The notes under the pieces: model-generated
What the model saw: the letters and a program-made list of their open reading frames with translations, nothing else
Told to the model about the DNA's origin: nothing
Databases searched by the model: none
Origin: Margaritifera margaritifera
Taxonomy: Eukaryota; Mollusca; Bivalvia; Unionida; Margaritiferidae
Direction of reading: 5' to 3'
DNA: 64,000 bases
Assembly: GCA_029931535.1 (NCBI GenBank)
Contig: JAQPZY010000809.1
Coordinates: forward strand, 124,001-188,000
Position numbers and translations under genes: made by a program
Shown: piece by piece, positions 47,531 to 60,789 of the stretch
How positions within the stretch are numbered: position 1 is the stretch's first letter
Layout: every line of letters starts with the position of its first letter

Positions 47531-48914
47531 GAGTTGGGAACAAGATGAACTTTTTGTGAACATAGATCTCTTGATATATTTGCCTTTAAGTGACTGACTC
47601 GTACCAATGATATGTACTATCAATTATATTTAGTGAATTGATGTAATCGTTGTTTTATTGAATGAATTGTTGACAATGCAAATTTGTACATGACATGCTG
47701 CACATTAAATGTTGCAATTATTATTAATATATGTTTGTGTGGAGTTGTTGCACACTCCCCTCGTATTCATATGCAGGACTATTTATAAATTGTAATGTTC
47801 AATGTTTGACAATGAGTTCAGCAGCAGCTGTACCTGTTTTATTTGGGTTGTTATCTCAGGGCAGGTAATTTCTCCTTATTGATCCAACCACTAATTAATT
47901 TTTCCGTAGATTGTAATCTGAACGTTTGAATAGAAAAACAAAAACCATTTTGTGCACTAGATGATCCAGTATACAAAATATGTATTTCTTAAGTGAAGTA
48001 AGTGCCAACTCTCTGAACAAACAAATGTACTTCACATCACTTTCTCAAGATACATTTTACTAAAGTTGGGTGCTGATAAAAACTACCTTAATCAGAAGTT
48101 TCACATCAGGTAGGCAGAAGATAATTTTAGCCTTCTGGAAAATATATTGCAATTGAGTACTTGCACAGACAGAATGTATGAAGAAGCTGAAAACACCGAA
48201 AAAGTCTCAGAAAATTAAAACAAAAACTTCCATGCTGATATTACAGCTAATGACCTGAATCCTAAGTATTAAGAACGGTCTCCATTATCCTCCACTTCGA
48301 GACTGGTACTCTGTTCAGTTTATAATCAGTGATCTGATTCCTAAAATGACACTTAAGATTTGTTTTACAACAGTTATGATACCTGTTGAATGGAATTTGT
48401 TGCTTAATTCAAACTTCTTCAAGGTCTGTTTGACAATTAGAAACTTATTTCAAAACAGAATTAATGATAAACGCACTGCAAATTATTCTAAAGTGGAAAT
48501 TGTGTTCATAAAAAAATGTCTGCACACAACTTTTGTAATATTAATAATAATAATAATAATAATATTATTAATAATAACAGTTTTAGGAAAAATACTGATA
48601 ATAATACTTGATTTACACAAGATGATTCACTTAGTCACAAAATATTCTCACATTCCCTCTTATAAAGAAAGTAATACAATGTATGTCAAGAAGAAAGTTC
48701 ATAATAAGTTTAAGCTAAAATGTCTTTAGTATTTTAAATACTAAATTCTATTATAATCTATTATTAACATGTACATGCTCATAATATATTTTTTTAAATA
48801 CTGTAATAATTTCTATAGATTTTACGTGCAATGGAAATTTATTCCACATAAATGTATCTGAGTACTGACTTTTTTTAAAAATTGTTCTGTTCCTGGTTTT
48901 GAGGGATGAAGACT

Positions 48915-49500
48915 TCCATCTGATGTCGGCCTCAACTGGTAAAGTCTTAAATGAAGCCTGAATAAATCCTGTATGTACAGTACAGCTCATGCAATTTTTT
49001 CGTTTCTCCAAGTGTTGCAGTGGGCCACTTTATCCCCTCAATGCTTGCTTCACAGTGGAGGGGTAAATACCTACAAATCACCCCGTGACATGGCAGGCAT
49101 GCCTTGTGCTTCTCCACTATATAGAGGGTTGGTCCACATTTATGATTGACATTTTAATATCAAATGCATGACGACCACACGTGGATGGACTGCGATTTCA
49201 TCTGATGGTAACCTCGACTGGTAAAGTCTTGAATGAAGCCTGAATAAAAACTGTAGGTACAGTACAGCTCGCGCGATTTTGACGTTTCTCCACGCGTTGC
49301 AGACGGACACTTAGTCCCCTCTATGCATGCTCCGCAGTTCGGTTGGTGTGGTAAATACCTACAAATCACCACGGCAACATGTCAGGCATATCTTGTGTTT
49401 CTCCGCTACTGAGGGGGCTGGTCGACATTACTGATGGACATTTTAATAGCGAATGCATGAAGACCACCCGTGGAAAGACTGATATTTCGGAATGATTTAC
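48915..49500. repeat. Two tandem copies of a ~285-bp unit
   Basis: 'ctggtaaagtctt.aatgaagcctgaataaa' at about 48937 and 49217, 'ggtaaatacctacaaatcacc' at about 49063 and 49350, and 'gacattttaata' at about 49148 and 49436 keep 280-288 bp spacing. Non-coding; in the intron between Ig2 and Ig3. Confidence 0.8.
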
Positions 49501-50929
49501 ACTCGGATACCATATGAGGAATAAATCATCTTTATTTTTATTATATATTTCACCAACAAAAATTATTTCAAAAGGGTATTGTATATTCAATGCATGTGTA
49601 TTCCAAAAGGTTGATCAGCTTCCATGCAATATTCTTCTATTCGCATATTGCCGATATCAAATTATGCACATCTCTAATTCAGTTTAAACAATGTAGCCCG
49701 AAAAGTTTACATCATGGTCAGTGGAAAGCAGATCACCGACACTTTTAGAAACTGTAAGCTTTTACTTTATTTTAGAAAAATCTGAACAAACTTGCGTACC
49801 AGCTTGATGAGAGGAACACCTTTCATCTTCCCTTGAACAGCATAACGTTATTCAATTATTACAATGGAAAAGTAATCCCCTGAGAAGCGGGCTGTTAAAT
49901 TCCAAGTGACAACCATTGCTATTTAAAATAAAGAAAGGAACACAAAACACTGAATTTACACTGAAATGTGAACAACTTGCTTAGTCCTTAAGCAGTAGTA
50001 GTGGCGCACACTGTCAACAACGGTGTATGTTCACAAAGTTGAGCATACACAACTTTGAGCCAGCTAGATTCTGCAACAATAGGGCTTACTGAATGTGTAA
50101 GTTTTTTTCCCACAAATAAAAGCAAGACAATTGTTTTGGAAGATTTTCAAAATGAACCCGAATCCTTTCCCCACTTAGAAACTTAAACGCTATGTCCCTA
50201 ACAGAGGCTTGACTTGGTGGATGTGTACACAAATCACAGCAGTAGTCATTAATTGTTAACACTGTTATAAAATATTGGCAAGAATTAGCATCAAATAAAT
50301 ATGTAACTTTTCGTTTTCAATAGTGTCATTTATATTACATGAATCCGTCTGATCTGGTGTGTCGTATTTAACAGTCCCATTAATATACCCAGCAATTAAC
50401 AGCGGAAGTTTGTCAATTGTTCACAATTAAACTGAATTACATGTATTGCTGAAATAAACATGCAATAATGTGGAATATTATCAGGGTTCCTTTTCTCCAT
50501 TTAAATTACATTTGTTGGCCATCCCATACAAAGATTTAAAGCCGAAAGTGGTAATTATCATGTAACTGACAATATCTACTCTTCTTTTGGCATTTGATCA
50601 TCCCGCTGATCGGACCGCTGTGACTGACATATGCTCTAATCACAACCTCAGCTCTATCATATAAACTGCACTTGGTTAACTGTACAAATTATAACTGTCA
50701 TTGATCTATCCACCCATTTGTTCTATTATGGCATGTTACTCGATCAAATTTCATGACGTAATGCTGCATATAAAACCCTTACAATTCTCAGTTTCTAGCC
50801 CTGTATCACTATATCCTAAAAGTATCTACAATCGAACTTTATCTAGGGGAAACAATAATATAATGATAGAGCACTTAAATTTTTAGTAATATAATTAGCT
50901 GGAATAAACAACAACTATGCTGCACAACA

Positions 50930-52090
50930 CGAGCTTTGAAGTATGAGAGAAATATGTGCGGAATGGAGGAAGAAATAAAAAAAATCAAGGGAGTCCGAAG
51001 GATCCCAATAAAATTTGTATAGTGGATGGACAGTTTGCTGGCCTAGAGGATGCCCTACATGAGTTGATTTCTTAAACAATGACAAATTGGGCTCATTGTC
51101 ACTAAAACTGCCATACAATTGAAAGCTCTTTTTCAGATTCAAAAGGATACTAGCTTTAAAGCATGAAGGGGATGGTGCACAAGTTTTATGAGATGCTATG
51201 GACTAGTGCTCAGACAGCACACACACATAAACCACTCAGATTTAAACCTGATATGGCTGATAAAGCTGAGGAATTTCAGAAGTTTGTCATACAGGAACGA
51301 AAAGCACATGATTTTGTTCTTGCTAAACTTGGAAATATGGGGAAACGCCAATGTTTTTTGACACACCTGGAACTCAACTCTTCATTCTGTTGGTGGCAAG
51401 AGCATTTCCATCAGAGCAACAAGAAAGAAAAAGAAACACTTCACAGATATGTTAAGTTGTATGGCACACTGAACAAAACTGAAGCCCCTGTTCGTTTGTT
51501 TTCAAGTGAGAAACTATGCCGAAAGAAATCTGCACTCTGGACTTGTAGTTACCGTCAATACAAAAAATGGGAAGACGAGAGTGTATGCATGTTATTGATT
51601 TAAAAAGACTGGAATTCACAACATGTCGTTTTATCATAACCAAACTCGTTGCTTGTGTGGGATATGTTCAGAGTGCACCTTATGGAATCTGTATATTTAA
51701 GACTCACACGAGAAAACAGTGGCACAAGAGTATAGTAATGGGTGCAAACAGATCACAAAGGCCTGAATCTAAAATGACTAGCAATCGACCTTTTTTGTAA
51801 ATGGGCGTTTGACGTGTGGAAGGCTATTCCAGACGATATGGTTGTGAGGTTGTTCAAAAATTAATAATTTCGAATGCATTGGATGGAGCGCAGCACAATG
51901 AATTATGCAATGATTTGCTTCTCACAAAGGGTGACAGTTTAAATGGTGACAATGATTAGGACATGGAGACCGTTGTTTTGTCCCAGGATACATATGACGG
52001 CCAAACAACAGTGGAGAAGTTCAGAATATTGTTTGGAGACTCGGACCATAAGGATGTTCTTGGGTTTGAACCAGAAGACACAAGGGACTA
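50930..52090 (+). pseudogene. pogo-like DDE transposase pseudogene
   Basis: Across frame breaks the plus strand reads, in order: SFKA-stop-RGWCTSFMRCYGLVLRQ (CENPB-type HTH), then LRFKPDMADKAEEFQKFVI and LAKLGNMGKR (where active copies have the first catalytic Asp, D-E-T; here replaced by G-K-R), SLLVWDMFRVHLMESV (second catalytic Asp motif), AIDLFCKWAFDVWKAIP, ISNALDG and an acidic tail ending LGFEPEDTRD. This order is that of pogo/Tigger-like transposases. Several stops and frameshifts and the lost D-E-T make it dead. It lies antisense to the receptor between Ig2 and Ig3. Confidence 0.8.
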
Positions 52091-52587
52091 AAAAGTGACT
52101 TGGAAATTTAAGCTGAATTTCAATACTGTTATCCAACAATGTAATGGATTATCAATTCACATTTTGTATGTCCTGGTTTATTCTGCTTACCTTTTGGATG
52201 TCGCAAAACACTATGGAAATAAGTCAGTAACTTGTAATGAAATATCAATTTTCTTGTTATGAAATATGTATTTATTTGTTAACATATATAATACATTTTG
52301 TTTTAATTTCATTTTATAAATTGCTTTGTGGATCTTTCACACAACAATATTTCACCGCGAATTATTAACGGGTCACAGTAAAATGTTACCATTTATAGTC
52401 ATCTAGTGTGTGCAGAGGGAGAATATAACAAAACAGGCTTACAGGTAGGTATATAAGGTACTCTTGAGAGAGTTTAGACAGATTTCTTTTATCATACCAA
52501 TATGTATTAATGGAATCCTAGGGCTATGTCAATAGCAAAACACAGTACATATGTATTTTTCAGACGACCTTCTAGTTTTGCACTTAC

Positions 52588-52851
52588 ATATAACTATGAT
52601 TGTTGTCTGTAAACTCCCAGATCTACCAGTAACAGTGTTGTTGACAGTACATGTGTAGCGACCTGCATCAACCTTGCCAACAGTGCTTATTATCAAGGAC
52701 TGGTTTCTTGTAAGAGAACCAGAAACCAGCTCTTTTCTCCACTGGAAACTACAGGGAGGATTACAGTCCGCTGTACAACTCATTATGATCTTGCGGCCTT
52801 CTATCTCTCTGATTATGCTACTAGATTGGTTGAGCTGGATATTAGGACCAT
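52588..52851 (-). CDS. Ig domain 2 exon of the receptor
   Basis: 264 nt, phase 1-1: acceptor cttttcag, donor ATAT|GTAAGT. It encodes an 88-codon domain: linker GPNIQLNQ, first Cys in KIIMSCTADC, extra Cys pair in DCNPPCSFQWRK with the core Trp, then V-D-A-G-R-Y-T-C and VNNTVTG. It is clearly paralogous to Ig3/Ig4 (shared C-x-A-D-C-x-P-x-C-x(3)-W) but much more diverged, so it represents an older duplication. Glycosylation sites at NQS (twice) and NNT. Confidence 0.9.
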
Positions 52852-55599
52852 CTGAAAAGAGAACACAATATGCCATCATTAATATAAATATCCAGACCTT
52901 TTAAATTTCCCAATACAATCGTTTAAACTATGGTCATAATTTCCAATAGTATCTAAAATTGTTAGACAACAATTACATTTTTAACCTTGTTTCAAAGCTG
53001 ATAAAAAATTAAAGTTAGAACATAAACTTATCCAACTGATTGAACAGACAACCTACATACCATGAACCACTTCAATTACTCCATCGCCTGGACTAAATGA
53101 GGGCAAAAATATAATAATACAAATATAAAAATACTCGACAAACTGTGACCATGCCGTTCCCCAAAGATGTAAGTCTCCAGCCTGTAAAAGATGATAATAA
53201 AGGAAAAACACCTTTCATTTAAAGACAATGTCTAGAATAATTAATTAAGCTGTATGATCATGTACAACTTCTCTAAGGAACTTACTCTTTACTGGGAAAT
53301 TTTTTCCACGAATTCATGATTTGTTTTGGTTTTTGTTTGTTTGTTTTGTTTTTCTTTTGTTGTTTTTTGCGGGGGCTGGTGTGTTTTTCCTTCTACCATT
53401 CTTTCTAACTGCTGAGTATTAAAACCATCTTACGCTTGCAAGATAAACTCAAAAAAAAAACTAATTGGTATCAGCAATATTTTCATATACAGGGCTGATC
53501 AATTTTGTTTTCACCCACTTGTCCGTTTCAGAAAATTCACTTGTTCCACCTATCGATTCACTTGTCCTAAATTTTCAGTAACTTGCCTAGATTTGATAAG
53601 ACGCATGCACTTTAATCTAAAGAAAGAACAAAATAAATGATGTGCAACATATTTGTTTCCTCAAAGGGCTTAATTTTTCAGTTTTCGATTTTCAGGATAT
53701 CTTGACTACAATATATCTTGCTTGGATATAGTGGCATTGGTACTTCCATCAGCAAGAATGGAAAGGAAATTACTGGAATTTGAGACTTTCCCTAACTTTT
53801 CAAGATTTGATTTAATTACAGAATAAAGTGTCATGCCCAGAATCCGTTCTTGTGTTTAACACCAGGTTCAGAAAAAAGTTGTCATATCATAAATTTTGTC
53901 CATTAAATATAATCACGGACAGCTCCTTAATGATTGTAATCACCTCACTTCAAACGGAACATCGCACGTGGAAGTTTATTCTCTGTATAATCAATTAAAA
54001 ATGAAATAATCATTACTATCATTTAATCAGTTCATAAAGGAAACCGACACTAATGTCCGTAAAGTGCCTTTCATTATTTTATTGGCATCGTCTCGCTTAA
54101 TTGAAATCAAAGGGCGATTCACTCGTGCGTATCCTGGTTGAGTAAACACAATATATCAAAGACGTTTAAAACACTCATGATTAATCATACCGAATTTGTT
54201 TTGCTTGAAGTGTTTTGCTTGATAATTCGGTCGCTTTGCCCAATATTCATTTAAGCGGGTAAACGAACGTGCGAACATACGACAGTTATCATTGACCACA
54301 TACTGTAGGTGTGGTAGGTCACAGGATATGAATTAATTAACGGAGAGAAGTAGATTCAAGTATTCAGTACGCCCGGTGGGACATAAATGGCTAGATAAAG
54401 GTAGATACAATTATTAAAGCTTGAAAGTTAGCGCTTGCCCGACTTGTTTTAAAATAGGAAATAAGCACTTGTCCCGAGTTAGCGCCTTGCAAAATTTAAA
54501 TTGTTCAACTTCGAAAATGAATAGTATGGGACGTCAGACTGTGGGATTTGATTATCCCTCATATGTATTGAAACATTCATAAGTATCAAGTAAGTATAAA
54601 CAAATGTTAATAAGTATAAAATCGTTCATCTCATCTCAGATACTATCAAGTTATACCAAAATACCAAATTTTATTTCAAAACATAATTAATTTCTTTTTC
54701 CTTAAAACAAAAAGGCTGAAGTGGGCTTAATATCACTCACATGGTTTAAGCAACAGTTGACCATTTCACTAAGCAGGCTTTTGTAGTATTATAATAACAT
54801 ATCAAATGTAAACTATACCCCAAATTTTATATTTAAAAAAAATCTTTCCCAACATAAAGGCATGATTAACATACAAAGAGTATACAATTTATAATAGTGA
54901 TGTTTACAGTTAAAGCTTTAATTTGTTGTCTACCGAGTCACACAGCTTTCACACAAATTGAAATTATAATTCAAGGGTGTTTCTGGAGGGTGGGACTGTT
55001 TTTCTGTTGAGGTTATGGACTTTTTTGCTTTTGGTAGCTAATTTTGAAGAAAAGCTAATGCGGGTACTTTTTATTAAAAACTAAAAATTCAAAATATTTA
55101 AAACAAATATCTCAAACTTGCTTCCAAATAAGTATGAATTTCAAATGAAGCCAAACTTGTACATATAATTATCACCAAATAAATAGTTAAACGTAGATAC
55201 GTTTTTCTAAATCTGTTGAGTACTGACTATCAGCTTATCTACTGAAAACAATATAAAATATAAAGTAAGGCCAAAACTAGTTTGTATATGTATGAGTTGC
55301 TGTGTTCAAAAGCTCAGTTATTTGGTTGGTTGATTTTTGATAGCACTTCAACACACAATTTGCTAAATCATGCAGAGGAAATAAGAACCAATTGCCTTTT
55401 TCAAGGGCAAATTAAGGCATCCGAACTGGACTAACCTTGGTGGGTACTGAACATAAACTCAGCAAAGTTTTAAAAAGAGTTTCTCGGTGGGACTGACGCT
55501 ATACTGGCTGAAAAGAATTTTCAGGAATTCAAGATAAGACCATTTTTTCCTTTTAACTGCTGAGTGTTCAAACCATCTCTGATATTCTTCAACGAAAAC

Positions 55600-56540
55600 A
55601 AGATTTTCAGATTAGTTGCTGTGGTGGATATGTTGGGTGTCAAATTGGTACCATTTTCACGTAGGACCAAGAACACGTCTTTAGAAGTATTTTGGTGACA
55701 ACTCTAGGCCAATATGACCATTAATTCAAAACAAGTAGTAATAGCAAGATTTTTAAGACAGCCATTGTGGCAGCCATATTTGGATGCACGATTGGCACCA
55801 TTTTCATTTAGGACCAACTAGGTATCATGAGGTGAAAACCAAATGTTGATGCAGCCATACATTTAGGAGGTAGAGAACAGTATTGTCAAGATGGCCACCA
55901 TAGTTGTCATATTGTGGGTCAGTTTGCATCATTTTCATCTAGGACCAACTAGACATATTAAGAAGTCTTCTGATGAAAACCCCGTGTCAAAATGACTTTC
56001 CATTTAAGAGCAGTAGCGATAAAAATTGTTTCGAGATGAACACTACGGTCGTCAGATCAGCACCATTTTAACGTAGGACCAACACAACGTTATAAGAAGT
56101 CTTCTGGGGAAAACTCTGTGCTGATAATACTTTCCATTTTTAGATGAGTAGTAATAGCAATTTTTTTCAATACGGCTACATTGGTGGCCATATTGGATAT
56201 TATATTGTGCACCATTTCTATTTAGGACAAAATTGACAACATAAGTCTATTGTTGGAACCACAATGTCAATATGCCCAGCCATGTAGAAAAGTGGCAATA
56301 ATAAAATTGTTAAGATGGCCATTAAAGTAACAATACTTGACTTCAGATCAGCACAACTTTCTATTAGGACCAACATGACATCATAAGACATCTTTAACGA
56401 AAACAGCATGTTGATACGGCCATCCATTTACGAGGAGTAGCGATAAGAAGATTTTCAAGATGGACACCGTAGCAACCATGGGATAAATGTGTGTGGAAAG
56501 GTTAATGGCAATCCTCCAAGTAGTTTAGTAGGAGAATCAA
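55600..56540. repeat. Diverged ~145-bp tandem array, block 1
   Basis: 'gat.ttcaagatggccaccat.g..g.catattg' recurs at about 55601, 55750, 55890, 56020, 56160, 56305 and 56450. Each is followed by 'caccattttcatttaggaccaact', 'cataagaagtctt.tggtgaaaac' and 'tgac.atccattt..gaggagta'. Spacing is 130-150 bp. Non-coding. Confidence 0.85.
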
Positions 56541-58198
56541 AAACAAACTTGTGCCAACAGTCGGACGACGAATGATAGACTGACGACAAACAACAGACAC
56601 TCCCATAAGCTCTTCTCGACGTTGGCCAGTGGAACAAAAACGCAAATAGTGACGTTTGAATTGACTCAAAGGTCAAGTACCAGTCGGTCAGGTTTTCAAA
56701 CACATTCACAATACCATAGTTATGTTGGTGGTCAGATTTGCACCGTTCTAATTCATGACAAGTTACATATTCCAAGAAGTGTCTTAGTGAAGACCCTATG
56801 TCAGCTCCATCATTCCTTCAAGAGGAGGTTTGATTTGATATTGTACAATGACCATTATGAGTGCTTTTGATTAGGTTTTGCTCTCAAACTTGTTCACAAT
56901 AGGATGGACACAGCTGTTTCAATTTTTGACAATAAAAGGGTACTTTAGTAGTGAGCATCATTTTTATTAATGACTAACTAGTTATTTTAATATTACTTAA
57001 AGGAAAACCTATTGTTGACATCAAAGTGTATCTGACACTAAACAAGATAACGCTACTTCGCTCAAATAGAATGGAAAAACTGTTAAAACTCAGCTATTAA
57101 TAAAAAGTTCTGTTTTGGAGAAGACATTTTGCGAATTTCTAGGAAAGCGAAATGAGATCACTTTTTTACTTTTAAGTGTTGAAACCATGTCTGGTATACT
57201 TCATTGATAGCAAGATGTTGAACTCTTTGTAAATATGACCATCCATTACGGGGATCACTCAAAGTAAGATTTTCAAGATATCCATCATGGCAACATTAAT
57301 AGGAATAGCAATATCCATTTGAAAAGTACATGTCCATATGACGTTTTTGTCAGGAGGAGTAGCGATATCAAAGATAACAGAGACGGATATCGAAGCAATC
57401 ATGATGATATCGATGAAGACGATAATGTAATCTATGGCAAACATAATAATCCATTAAGATTTTTTGAACTACTTTGGCTCTATCCTATGGAAAGCAGCGC
57501 AATGGAAAACCTACATCAAACTGCCCAGAGTGGATGCCAAAGATGACATGCAAGCTGGTGGAAAGACTAGAAGTTTTAAAGAGAAACTGTAAATGCGAAG
57601 TTCGTTATTGAGTTGACATAAGACATGAGAGAATTCAGTTACAGATATTTAAATAAAGCACTAAAAGCAAAAATATTAAATTACAAAATGTTTTGTATAC
57701 AATATGTTCCTGTAGGTAGAATGTGTGAGTATGCACTTTTTTAGAAGTACGGAGATATGATATAGGTTTTATTTATGCCAAATAAAAATAGGTGAATTTT
57801 CACTGAAATAATGAACTTTTTTAATATTAATGTTATTCGTTACGCATCAAATAGTTGAAAACATTCATATATCTAGTCACAACACAAGTTTTTGATAGCA
57901 ATAACCCTAAGCACACTACTGTAGTAGTGACACATTTCTTTGGAGGTATGGTTAATTGCTTTAGTAAGGTATCTTTGTTTATATTGTAGATAGTTCCTAA
58001 AGCTAGCATGAATTTCCATAACAGATACCATTTTAATTCAGGATTGTGCATGCTTGACTTGGATTTATAATGGATTTCTTGAACTGCGTGAAAACACGAA
58101 CAACAGAGCTAACACCAGCACTGTGTCACCATACATCCTCAGCCTGGCCCATAACCTTTAATCCCAGCAGTACCTGCCAAGCAAGACCATAAAACTCA

Positions 58199-58462
58199 CT
58201 TTCTCAAGTAGACACAAACTACACAGTGCCAACATATTTAACACCCGCCTCTCATCAGGCCCTGGTAGACCCATATAAACTTCATCAAAGTGTAGAAGAC
58301 AATGCCACTAATCAAGATAATGAAAATCCAAGTAGTGCTAGCAAAACAAGACCCCACTTCTTTACACCCTCACCTGCACAGGCAGTCATAAGCAATATAA
58401 TATCTAAATATAAAACACCTATCACTCCCCAAGCCCATATAAACCCAGATACACTTCATTAA
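58199..58462 (+). CDS. Pro/Asn/Ser-rich open frame of unknown origin
   Basis: A stop-free frame (about 87 codons) reading TNYTVPTYLTPASHQ, then DNATNQDNENPSSASKTRP and SPAQAVISNIISKYKTPITP to a stop. The local C-rich composition differs from the surrounding array, which suggests a coding remnant, perhaps of a retroelement. No domain recognised; no ATG at the start. Confidence 0.2.
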   Translation, partial: LSQVDTNYTVPTYLTPASHQALVDPYKLHQSVEDNATNQDNENPSSASKTRPHFFTPSPAQAVISNIISKYKTPITPQAHINPDTLH

Positions 58463-58597
58463 AGTGTATCTGACACTTACCAAGATAACGCGACTTCGTT
58501 CAAATATAATATAAGTCACATTAGCATGGAAAATTATGTTCTAAGTGACTAGATATTTATGACATGGGATCTTAATCAATATGTGCATGTGTGCGTA

Positions 58598-58643
58598 TGA
58601 GTATGTATGTATGTATGTATGTATGTATGTATGTATGTATGTA

Positions 58644-58725
<82 letters not shown>
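58598..58725. repeat. (GTAT)n-(AT)n microsatellite
   Basis: About 12 GTAT units followed by about 40 AT units, splitting the two blocks of the ~145-bp array. Confidence 0.95.
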
Positions 58726-58727
<2 letters not shown>

Positions 58728-58739
58728 GTGTGTTAATAA

Positions 58740-59370
58740 GATTATCCATTCCGGAGGAGTAGCCATAATAAGATTTTGTCATTTAGGACCAACTAGATAT
58801 CAGAAGAAGTATTTTGGTGAAAACTACGTCAATATGACCTTCTGTTCAGTTGCGATAACAAGATTTTCAAGATGACTGCCGCGGCACTCATATTGAACTT
58901 CAGATGGGCACCATTTTCATTTAAGGCCAACTGCACATCATAAGACATCTTGTTTTTAAAACCCCATGTAAATATGACCAGCTATTCAGGAGTATTGACA
59001 ACAAGATTTCAAAATGGCTACCATGGCAGCCACATTGGACACCAGATCGGCACCGTTTGATTTAGATTCAACCAGACATCATAAGAAGTCTTTTAGTGAA
59101 AACCCAATGTTTATATATTAATCCATTCAAGAGAAGTAGCGATAACAAGATTTTCAAAATGGCTGCCGTGGTGGCGATATTGGATGTCGGGTCGGTACGT
59201 TTTTCATTTAGGATCAACTAGACATCATAGAAAGACTTTTAATGAAACCCCATGTTGATATGACCACCCATTCAGGAGGAGTATCCATAATAAGATTTTC
59301 AAGATGGCCACTATGGCGGCCATATTGGACGTGCGAGCAGCACCATTTTCATCCGGGACCAACTAGACCA
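58740..59370. repeat. Diverged ~145-bp tandem array, block 2
   Basis: Same unit as 55600-56540: 'gattttcaa(g/a)atg(g/a)c..c' at about 58862, 59005, 59150 and 59296 (spacing 143-147 bp), with 'gcaccattttcat', 'gaccaactagac' and 'gtagcgataacaagat'. Units here are more alike than in block 1. Confidence 0.85.
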
Positions 59371-60789
59371 GTAATAGATAGTAACTAGATAGTAACTTTC
59401 GATCATAGTAACTGCAGTTGTATCGGCTGACTCAGAAAATGACATTGACCATTAGAGAAAATGACATTTTTAAATCTGCTGCGATAATTTTCATTTCGGA
59501 ATTCGACTATTAACAAAATTTAGGAATACTTTTCCTGCTATTTGTGCAGAATAAATAAACAAACAAATATTCAGCAATGCTTTCTGTATTTAAAAAAGAA
59601 TGTATGTAACAATGAATACACTCACAATATTTGCGATGACTGTATAATTCATATCAAAGGTTCACAATAAACAGGAAGTAATTTGGATTAACAACCTTAG
59701 AAGCCAAAAATCTCCCCCACCTTCAGTTTAGAGTAGATGAAGAAGTTCACCCAATGATTCGTGTTTAAAGCAATTAAAATATGAAGCCTCATATTTAGAG
59801 CAATTCATACTAGTACAACAAGAGATAGATTTGACAGCTCTTGAAAACATGAGGCTTAGTAAGTTTGGGTGATATATAAAGCATTACTGATAGACCTGAT
59901 GTGTTCGTCTTATGCATAATACAGTACAAGTTAAAGAAGAGGGGGGAAAACTATTAAGAAGATATCCGGCTTTTAAGCTCAAACGAAACCAATGTACAAA
60001 AAGATTGAATACTATCTTTGTCCATTGAAAAAACTAATCTCGCAACTAAGTCTGCATAATAGCTCGCATTTCATTTCAAGTTCAAATGACGAGGATTATG
60101 ATAGCGATGATGCATGTCCCAGAGAAATGAACCACTACTGCACAAGTGATCTTATATTGTGTCACTATTTTACAAGTTAGATCTTTTTCTTATTGAGATG
60201 ATGCAAAAAGCATGTTGGCACTTCAACCATTTAATTTTCGAGGGAGGAGGGGTAAAAATGTAACAAGTCTGCACCTGAACTGATAATTACAAAATGTTAA
60301 CTTGACTATTGTAACAGTTTTGCAGTATGTATCATGTGGACTGTAGTGTATATAGTACTCAATAATATCATATCTGCATCAACTTAAAATAAACATACTA
60401 GTTTAAATCCTACTGAATATATTTACGTGTTTGTGCTTTTTCATCATTTTCATCTTAAATTTGGTAGTATCAAACTTGGTAGATGACCAAGTCAGAGATT
60501 ATATTCTTTCAGCTGTTGGCAAAACAATACAGCAACATACGCTTAGCAGAGTCCCCTTACAAACAGTAAGTCTATGGTAAATCTATACAGGTATCTATCT
60601 TGCTTCTCATTTCTGAGAAAATTTGTCTCATGTAAATGTATACTTTGTGCACACGAGTTATGCAGTGTCTTGAGTAGAAGATGCATCTTGGATATTGACA
60701 TATGTAGTTTACTGTGTGGGGAAATTTTAAGCAAAAGATTGTAAAGTAGATGATGGAATTTAAAAACGGACTCCATTCACAATTTTCTT

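Noticed and set aside
48346..48729. 127-codon plus-strand open frame with an Ile-rich segment suggesting a membrane helix
   Set aside because: The helix is an ATA/ATT microsatellite. The rest has AT-rich random composition.
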